This document shows positions 7,366-12,316 of a DNA stretch of 12,316 nt, in pieces; the first letter of the stretch is position 1; each line of letters opens with the position of its first letter. The translations under genes and the position numbers were made by a program. The stretch comes from CAWACC01 sp964390695 (GTDB lineage Bacteria; Chlamydiota; Chlamydiia; Chlamydiales; Parachlamydiaceae), in assembly GCA_964390695.1 (NCBI GenBank), contig CAYMKI010000096.1, positions 1 to 12,316 of the forward strand. The letters are read 5' to 3'. The notes under the pieces were generated by a model. The model made no database searches. It was not told the origin of the DNA and worked only from the letters and a program-made list of their open reading frames with translations.

Positions 7366-7394
7366 TTGTTTATAATTATATATTTAATTATAAT
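7366..7394 (+). promoter_or_regulatory. Possible promoter for the acyltransferase gene
   Basis: TTGTTT (7366-7371) and TATAAT (7389-7394) are 17 bases apart. Transcription would start near 7401 and leave a leader of only about 12 bases that contains the GAGG ribosome binding site. A separate TATAAT at 7301-7306 lacks a good -35. The region is AT-rich, so the call is weak. Confidence 0.3.
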
Positions 7395-7412
7395 AATAGT
7401 TAGAGGTGTGTT

Positions 7413-8636
7413 ATGAATATATACTTGATTTTTAACTATATTGGTATTTTGTTATTTAGGGTGTGTCATCATTTATTAATCGGCTTAAGATATAAAATAA
7501 TAGTTAAAGGCGACGAAAATATAGACCTGCATAAGACCGACCCAGAAGGAGGGACTTTATTTTTGTCGAATCATCCTAGCCATCTCGACGGCACCATGCT
7601 GACCATCGCTCTGAGGAAAATGCACCGCAGGGTTTGCATATGGACTTTGGACGATGTGTTTAAAAATCCTTACGCTAAAATCGTGGCGCGCAATACCGAG
7701 ACTGTGACCTTGATGAAAGTCCCTAATATCTACGAATCACGTAAAGCGCAGCATCCCAAGAAGTTGAGGCAATTACTCCAGAGAACTATCCAGCTGTTGC
7801 AAGAAGGTAAAAATGTGTTGTTTTTTCCTTCGGGCAGCCAAAAGCACCATGCCTATGAAGTCATTGAAGGTAAATCGGCGATCCATCGAATTTTAAAGCA
7901 ATATCCAAATGTGAACATCAAAATAGTCCGCATTAGCGGCATGTGGGGCAGCCGTTTTTCTAAGGCGGTAAAAAAAGAGCAGCGGTCGACCACAAAAGGT
8001 GAAAATCTCAAGAAATTTGCGTGGAATCTTTTCAAAATTATCCTTTCTAACTTGCTTATTTTTATTCCGAAGAGAAAGGTAGTGATTGAATTTGTCAATG
8101 CCGATGACTTTCCCCGTCAGGGTACGCGCAAGGAAATGAATGCCTATATTGAAAAGAAGATCAACGAAGGATATGGTTCGCTAGGTGAGCCTGTACTTCA
8201 GGTGTCCGATTACTTTTGGAAGACCAGCTATGCTCCGATAGAATATCACATGAAAAATTATCAGTTTTCCTTGGACCGCGTTTCCCCGGATATCGTGCGC
8301 GATGTGGTGACGCGCGTAGCGAAGCAAGCCAAGGTAGATCCAGCCAAGGTGGAGCTAGATATGAAATTGGAGCGGGATTTGGCTTTGGACTCACTGGAAG
8401 TGACGGAGATTCTGGTAGATCTGGAAAAGCAGTATCATTTGTCTCATTTACTTCCGAAGCATGTCGATTCCGTCGGCCATTTAGTCGCAATGGCGGCAAA
8501 AGTCGACATTAATTATAGCCTGGTGGAACAAAAGTCTCATCAGGTGCATCAAGAAGTTGCCTTTCCGGTCAGGGCATGTCATGCCTGCGCGGCCTTTATA
8601 GCAGCTTTCTTTGGCTTTATCGAAGCGCAACGATAA
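7413..8636 (+). CDS. PlsC-type acyltransferase fused to an acyl carrier protein domain
   Basis: The 407-residue protein probably transfers an acyl group to a lysophospholipid or glycerol phosphate at the inner membrane, with a tethered carrier. Residues about 5-26 form a hydrophobic membrane-contact helix. The catalytic HX4D motif is NHPSHLDG (His54, Asp59). The third family motif is FPSGS (138-142), where the usual FPEGT has Glu, so the phosphate-binding acidic residue is replaced by Ser. Residues about 290-365 form an ACP domain with the phosphopantetheine site ALDSLEVTE (Ser327). After it comes a short tail with a hydrophobic, cysteine-containing stretch (about 388-403). AGAGGTG lies upstream of the ATG. 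Stand-alone PlsC proteins are about 200-260 residues, so this is a genuine two-domain fusion. Related multidomain proteins also carry an acyl-activating (AMP-binding) domain, which is absent here. A repeat element starts at the stop codon. The exact acceptor cannot be told. Confidence 0.85.
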   Translation: MNIYLIFNYIGILLFRVCHHLLIGLRYKIIVKGDENIDLHKTDPEGGTLFLSNHPSHLDGTMLTIALRKMHRRVCIWTLDDVFKNPYAKIVARNTETVTLMKVPNIYESRKAQHPKKLRQLLQRTIQLLQEGKNVLFFPSGSQKHHAYEVIEGKSAIHRILKQYPNVNIKIVRISGMWGSRFSKAVKKEQRSTTKGENLKKFAWNLFKIILSNLLIFIPKRKVVIEFVNADDFPRQGTRKEMNAYIEKKINEGYGSLGEPVLQVSDYFWKTSYAPIEYHMKNYQFSLDRVSPDIVRDVVTRVAKQAKVDPAKVELDMKLERDLALDSLEVTEILVDLEKQYHLSHLLPKHVDSVGHLVAMAAKVDINYSLVEQKSHQVHQEVAFPVRACHACAAFIAAFFGFIEAQR

Positions 8637-8771
8637 GGCCTACGACAATAGTTCCCGCTAAATTGCATTTACCCAGGGGCGCGTTGCCCCTTCGGGGCCG
8701 CCTTTTCCTGGGCTACCGTCTTTCACCCCATTCTGGGGCTCGTGATTTTTTTTAGCGAGAACTGCCGGGCC
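8637..8771. repeat. Palindromic intergenic repeat, copy B, with inverted ends
   Basis: AGTTCCCGCTAAA (8650-8662) pairs with TTTAGCGAGAACT (8751-8763) at 12 of 13 positions, and GGCC lies outside each arm (8637-8640 and 8768-8771). The core (8672-8745) has CCCAGG/CCTGGG enclosing GCCCC-TTC-GGGGC, then GGCTACCGTCTTTCA, then CCCCA-TTC-TGGGG and GTGA. This is the same arrangement as copy A at 51-96. The element begins directly after the TAA of the acyltransferase gene and carries no open frame of note. Confidence 0.65.
8726..8753 (+). terminator. Possible intrinsic terminator inside repeat copy B
   Basis: The hairpin CCCCA-TTC-TGGGG (8726-8738) is followed, after seven bases, by eight consecutive T (8746-8753). 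The gap between stem and T-run is longer than ideal. It could end transcription of the acyltransferase gene before the pabB promoter. Confidence 0.35.
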
Positions 8772-8784
8772 TAAGATTTATCTT

Positions 8785-8813
8785 TTGGAAAATCCCACCT
8801 TATTTGCTATGAT
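8785..8813 (+). promoter_or_regulatory. Sigma70-type promoter of pabBC
   Basis: TTGGAA (8785-8790), a 17-base spacer and TATGAT (8808-8813), with TG one base before the -10 (extended -10), make the best promoter in the window. Transcription would begin near 8820 and give a leader of about 50 bases. Confidence 0.6.
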
Positions 8814-8835
8814 GTAGAAATAGTAGCTTTAGAAT

Positions 8836-8853
8836 CTATAGGACGTCCTATAG
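8836..8853. promoter_or_regulatory. Perfect 18-bp palindrome in the pabB leader
   Basis: CTATAGGACGTCCTATAG reads the same on both strands. It lies between the predicted transcription start (about 8820) and the AAGGAGG ribosome binding site (8859-8865), as expected for a dimeric repressor operator. It could also fold as a small stem in the mRNA. No regulator is identified. Confidence 0.45.
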
Positions 8854-8870
8854 GTGAAAAGGAGGGGAAT

Positions 8871-10322
8871 ATGCCAAGAGAGTTTTATCTAGATACCATT
8901 AAATTTGACGCTCCTCTTTTTTTAAATTTTGCGAGGTTTTTCTCCCCGTATGACGGTACGATGGTGTTATATTCCGGAGGCGCTTTCGACACTGCTAAGG
9001 TGTCATATCTCGGATTATTTCCCTTCGACGTGATTTTTATCGGCGATCAAAAATTGCAGCGCGAACGCAAGGGGTTGGACTACCAGTTGAAAATGGATAT
9101 AGAAGACCCTTGGAAAGGTTTAGAAGCGGTGCTGCCGGACCAATATGGAGAAAGTGCTTTTCCGGAATGGATGGGATTTATGTCCTACGAGCTTGGCATG
9201 TATAGCGATGCCAAAAAGACCATCAAGCACAAGCCTTTGAAATCGGTGCCGCATGCCTATTTCCAGCGCTGCTCTATCGTCTTGGCGTTTGACCATATCC
9301 AGCAAAGGGCTTCTGTGCGCATCATGGATGCCGGGCTATATCTGCTGGATGAAGATGAAAAATCCTGGGTGCAGCGTCTGTCGGAAGTGGAAAAATGGGA
9401 AGATCTGGCCAGGCACTTGGCTGTGCTGGAAGAAAATAGCGTGAAGGCCTCCCCTTTGAGTTTGGCGCAACCTAGAGAAAAATACGAAAGCTATCAGGCT
9501 AAAGTCGAGGCGGCCAAGGAATTGATCCGAGCAGGCGATATTTATCAAGTCAACCTCTCGCAACAGTTTGTTTTCGAAGGCAAGCGCGATCCCTTTCAAA
9601 TTTTCGATTCATTGTCGCGGCTTAATCCTTCGCCGTTTTCGGCCTATTTGAAGCTCAAGCATTTTGCTGTGGTCTCCTCTTCTCCCGAGCGTTTTCTGTG
9701 CAAGCGCGAAGGGTGGTTGGAAACAAGGCCGATCAAGGGCACTAAAGTGCGGGGCAAGACACCGCAAGAAGATGCTTCTCATCTGCAGGAGCTGATGAGT
9801 TCCGAAAAGAATATGTCCGAACTCTTGATGATCACCGACCTGGTGCGCAATGACCTGGGAAAAGTCAGCTTGCCGGGCAGCGTTAGCACCTTGAAGATGC
9901 ATTCGGTGGCCAGCTATGAAAACGTGCACCATCTCTATTCTATTGTCAAAAGCCGGGCCTTGCCGGGATTGCATTCTGTGGACATTTTGAGGTCTTGTTT
10001 TCCCGGAGGATCTATCACAGGCTGTCCTAAACTGAGCGCGATGGAAGTCATCGCGAATCTAGAGAATCGATCCAGAGGATTGTATACGGGATCTATGGGG
10101 TATTTTGCCGCTAACGGCGATTTCGATTTCAACATCGCCATCCGTACCTTGACGGTCACGGACAATCACATCGATGTGCAGCTAGGCGGAGCCATCATCG
10201 CCGATTCGGAGGCTCAAGATGAATATGATGAGACCCTGCATAAAGGGGCCTCTATCTTCAAAGCCCTCCAAGTAGAAGATTTAATTGCTGCTGAAGTTTT
10301 GCATGAGCATTGCCTACTTTAG
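8871..10322 (+). CDS. pabB: Aminodeoxychorismate synthase component I
   Basis: The product (483 residues) converts chorismate, with ammonia from a glutaminase partner, to 4-amino-4-deoxychorismate, the first committed step to p-aminobenzoate and folate, in the cytosol. AAGGAGG lies 5 bases before the ATG. The N-terminal region has the family pattern GGAFDTAKVSYLG. The chorismate-binding half (about 205-470) shows GDIYQVNLSQ, SSSPERFL, RPIKGT, TDLVRNDLGK, FPGGSITGCPK and GGAIIADS. PIKGT carries Lys289, characteristic of PabB; anthranilate synthase (TrpE) has Ala there, which argues against a tryptophan role. The last 20 bases overlap the start of pabC, so the two are translated as a unit. No pabA glutaminase is in the window. 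It must be elsewhere, or free ammonia is used. A clear promoter and a perfect palindrome precede the gene. Confidence 0.93.
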   Translation: MPREFYLDTIKFDAPLFLNFARFFSPYDGTMVLYSGGAFDTAKVSYLGLFPFDVIFIGDQKLQRERKGLDYQLKMDIEDPWKGLEAVLPDQYGESAFPEWMGFMSYELGMYSDAKKTIKHKPLKSVPHAYFQRCSIVLAFDHIQQRASVRIMDAGLYLLDEDEKSWVQRLSEVEKWEDLARHLAVLEENSVKASPLSLAQPREKYESYQAKVEAAKELIRAGDIYQVNLSQQFVFEGKRDPFQIFDSLSRLNPSPFSAYLKLKHFAVVSSSPERFLCKREGWLETRPIKGTKVRGKTPQEDASHLQELMSSEKNMSELLMITDLVRNDLGKVSLPGSVSTLKMHSVASYENVHHLYSIVKSRALPGLHSVDILRSCFPGGSITGCPKLSAMEVIANLENRSRGLYTGSMGYFAANGDFDFNIAIRTLTVTDNHIDVQLGGAIIADSEAQDEYDETLHKGASIFKALQVEDLIAAEVLHEHCLL

Positions 10323-11112
10323 GGATACTTTTTGTTCAGCCGAAGAGGCGAAGCTCTCGCTATGCAACCGGGGTTTTTTGTACGGCGACGGGGTCTTTAC
10401 TACCGTCAGAGTCCATGCCGGCAGGCCGCTGTTTTTGGAGTCGCATCTAAAAAAATTACGAGAGCAGTGCGAGTATATCCACCTGCAGTTTCCGCAGGTA
10501 AAACCCGATATCATTGAAGAGCTTATCACCCGCAACGGTGCAAATGAAGGCGCATGGCGGCTTAAATTGATGGCTATTTGCGCCGAGGATGAGGCGCCGA
10601 GGCGTCTACCTGCAAGGAGCAGTCTGTGTATGATCTCCTTATCTCCTTATGAGGGTATTTTTTGCCGGCCGGTGAAGCTGTGCGCTTACCCTTTTTGTGT
10701 GGCTTCTTCTTTGGCCAAGATCAAAAGTTTGGCCTATTTGGAAAGGCTGTATATCAAAGAGTATGCTCACTCCAGAGGCGTGGATGAAGCTTTGGTGTTC
10801 ACGCCTGAAGGGGTTCCTTTGGAGACGGCCTTTGCAAATGTATTTTGGAAAGATGCTGCCGGCGTGTATTTTCCCCATCCTAGCCTTCCTTATTATGAAG
10901 GCGTCGTCTTAGACAAAGTCAAACAGCTGGCAAGTCAGGCGGGATATAAGGTGCATGAAGAGAGGCAAAAACCCTTTTTAGAGGAAGCTTGCGTATATAT
11001 TTGCAATGCCATGACGGGTGTCTGCCCTGTAGAGCAGATGGAGGGAAAACATCTGCCCTGCAGGGATGGGGATTTTGAAAAGCTATGCTTCTCCTTATGG
11101 GAACGAAGCTAG
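10303..11112 (+). CDS. pabC: Aminodeoxychorismate lyase (class IV aminotransferase fold)
   Basis: This 269-residue PLP enzyme eliminates pyruvate from aminodeoxychorismate to give p-aminobenzoate. The ATG at 10303 is preferred over an in-frame TTG at 10285, because the family N-terminus begins close to the conserved NRGFLYGDGVFTT segment and TGAAG lies upstream of the ATG. The PLP lysine is Lys141 in KIKSLAYLERL, which corresponds to KHLNRLE of E. coli PabC. Glu174 in PLETAFANVFW lies 33 residues later, close to the E. coli spacing of 34. DEALVFTPEG precedes it. Class IV also includes branched-chain aminotransferase and D-amino-acid aminotransferase, but the position directly behind pabB, with a 20-base overlap, settles the role. 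It has no promoter of its own. Its TAG overlaps the stop codon of the convergent gene by sharing CTAG. Confidence 0.9.
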   Translation: MSIAYFRDTFCSAEEAKLSLCNRGFLYGDGVFTTVRVHAGRPLFLESHLKKLREQCEYIHLQFPQVKPDIIEELITRNGANEGAWRLKLMAICAEDEAPRRLPARSSLCMISLSPYEGIFCRPVKLCAYPFCVASSLAKIKSLAYLERLYIKEYAHSRGVDEALVFTPEGVPLETAFANVFWKDAAGVYFPHPSLPYYEGVVLDKVKQLASQAGYKVHEERQKPFLEEACVYICNAMTGVCPVEQMEGKHLPCRDGDFEKLCFSLWERS

Positions 11113-12316
11113 AAATCGGTATCTTTGATGACTATGGAGCTATGATTCTCGGTATACAGCGCGTATGACTTGAGGTGCGGGCCGGTGCAGTCTTTTAGGG
11201 CTTCCAGCATGTCGCTGCAGTCCACAGCATAATCGCAAGAGTATATGCTGGAGAATTTTCCATAATAGCGGCTGAAGATATCCTTGACCTTATCTAAAAG
11301 GGCTGTCTTTTGCGTTTGAGTCAAGCAAAGTTTAGGATTCTCGCCTTTGAGGCGTGTGATTTCCTCTTTCAGAGCTTCCGTGGCTACACTTTGTATTTTG
11401 GTAAATAGATCTTGGCTGAGGATGATTTGCCCATCTGCGAGTGTGAAGCTATGGGTGGGCGCTATAGATTTTGACAGTAGATATTCTTGTCCGCCTGTAA
11501 ATTTGATCAGGAATTCCCCATTTGAATATATCTTACAGCCCCAGTCCAAGTAAGTAATGGTATCAGCAACTTTAAAAAAGCTGATGGGAAGGTTGGGCAT
11601 GCTGTCAATTTTAAACCCTGCATCATGGTATTTTTTTATAGTGCTCTGAGGCAAAAAAGAGAGGGCATTAGCATCTGCACTAGGGGCAATGCGGCCTCCG
11701 ATGATGAAGTCTTTATCTTGAGGCGGAGAGAGTTTGCGTTCGTTTATACCCATCATAAATTCCCCATAGGGAGGGAGACACTGTATCACCAGCACATTGG
11801 TATTAAAGGCATGTTTTTGGAGGTAGGCTGCTACATTTTGGGCTCGGCTAAAGAAATGCAATTGTTCTTGAGGTAGAGGAAGGTGCATTTTGGCTTGATG
11901 CATCTGATCGATACGGGTGCGAAATTCATTGAAAAGATTGGATTGCCAGTTATCTTGTGATGAGTTGTCATATTTGTAATCGGGATCTACTGGGAAGATA
12001 AATAGCTTTTGAAATCCTTGTTCGATTAAGCCTTTAGATAGAAGGTATTCCATTATTAAACCATCAGAGCCTAAGGAGATTAGAGCTAACGGTTCGTTTT
12101 TAGGATAGTGTTGGAAGGTATGTGTCAAAACATGGCGTACGAATTCCAGGCGATTTTCCCATTTTCCGGCCAAAGCACTAGTGGCACAGCCAATACGAGA
12201 GTTTTGAAGATTACAACCAGAAGATAGCTCACCATTGTATGAATTATTGAAATTAGTGTGCTGAATAGGCAATGTCTTCAACCAATCCAGGTTAAGCGTT
12301 TGGGACGCGTTGGGTG
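11109..12316 (-). CDS. Unrecognised protein, N-terminus beyond the window
   Basis: The frame is open from its stop at 11109 to the right edge, giving 401 complete codons. The first in-frame TTG (12281) has no ribosome binding site, and eleven sense codons precede it, so the true start is probably outside. I do not recognise the family. The segment ALISLGSDGLIMEYLLSKG followed by FIFPVDPDY (about 12089-11979) has the beta-loop-helix-beta-Asp order of a Rossmann or SAM-binding fold, but the glycine loop is not canonical. Other notable motifs are IIGGRIAPSADANAL and a cysteine-containing C-terminus. No signal peptide can be judged, because the start is missing, and no membrane helices are visible. 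It converges on pabC with a 4-base overlap and is unlikely to share its regulation. A methyltransferase-like domain is only a guess. Confidence 0.7.
   Translation of the reverse strand, partial: PNASQTLNLDWLKTLPIQHTNFNNSYNGELSSGCNLQNSRIGCATSALAGKWENRLEFVRHVLTHTFQHYPKNEPLALISLGSDGLIMEYLLSKGLIEQGFQKLFIFPVDPDYKYDNSSQDNWQSNLFNEFRTRIDQMHQAKMHLPLPQEQLHFFSRAQNVAAYLQKHAFNTNVLVIQCLPPYGEFMMGINERKLSPPQDKDFIIGGRIAPSADANALSFLPQSTIKKYHDAGFKIDSMPNLPISFFKVADTITYLDWGCKIYSNGEFLIKFTGGQEYLLSKSIAPTHSFTLADGQIILSQDLFTKIQSVATEALKEEITRLKGENPKLCLTQTQKTALLDKVKDIFSRYYGKFSSIYSCDYAVDCSDMLEALKDCTGPHLKSYALYTENHSSIVIKDTDF

Noticed and set aside
7200..7412. tRNA or small RNA gene in the intergenic region
   Set aside because: No cloverleaf or GGTTC-type loop with matching stems could be found; the DNA is simply AT-rich.
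10285..10302. TTG start for pabC
   Set aside because: The ATG at 10303 is a better start codon and fits the expected family N-terminus.
8871..10322. Anthranilate synthase (trpE) or isochorismate synthase
   Set aside because: The PIKGT lysine and the adjacent lyase gene point to aminodeoxychorismate synthase.
12279..12281. TTG start for the right-edge gene
   Set aside because: There is no ribosome binding site and the frame remains open to the window edge, so the gene is more likely truncated by the window.

Overview
The window looks like part of the chromosome of a host-associated bacterium, most likely an environmental (amoeba-infecting) member of the Chlamydiae or a bacterium with a similar lifestyle. 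This is inference: no rRNA or other marker gene is present. It rests on large helical proteins with no recognised bacterial family, a domain resembling a eukaryotic Dbl-homology (DH, RhoGEF) domain, a fused lipid acyltransferase-ACP, a pabB-pabC pair, and palindromic intergenic repeats. An amoeba-associated gammaproteobacterium cannot be excluded.

Layout. (1) 1-1836: a repeat-rich flank (palindromic repeat at 51-96, long hairpin at 135-171), then a minus-strand gene for a Ser-rich helical protein (197-1519), then a divergent intergenic region holding a roughly 100-bp MITE-like element with inverted ends (1582-1681). (2) 1837-5412: one long plus-strand reading frame interrupted by a single TAA at 4885-4887. 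The part before the stop encodes 1016 residues of coiled-coil/helical sequence with a Pro-rich tail. The part after it (174 codons in the same frame) matches the pattern of a DH domain. I read this as one 1191-residue gene, probably for a secreted effector acting on host Rho-family GTPases, split by one nonsense codon. (3) 5415-7031, minus: an exported protein with beta-sandwich (PEGA-like) modules and a C-terminal formylglycine-generating-enzyme fold lacking both catalytic cysteines. (4) 7032-7412: a nested foldback repeat, then AT-rich DNA upstream of the next gene. (5) 7413-8636: a PlsC-type acyltransferase fused to an acyl carrier protein domain. (6) 8637-8870: a second palindromic repeat with 13-bp inverted ends, then a good sigma70-type promoter and a perfect 18-bp palindrome in the pabB leader. 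(7) 8871-11112: pabB and pabC, overlapping and co-directional, which convert chorismate to p-aminobenzoate for folate. (8) 11109-12316, minus: an unrecognised protein, possibly with a Rossmann-like segment, whose start lies beyond the window.

The metabolic genes (pabBC, plsC-ACP) look intact and conventional. The most notable region is 1837-5412. True Dbl-family GEFs are a eukaryotic family, and the best-known bacterial Rho GEFs (SopE, WxxxE proteins) use unrelated folds. A bacterial DH domain would therefore be a candidate acquired host mimic, and here it sits directly behind an in-frame stop.
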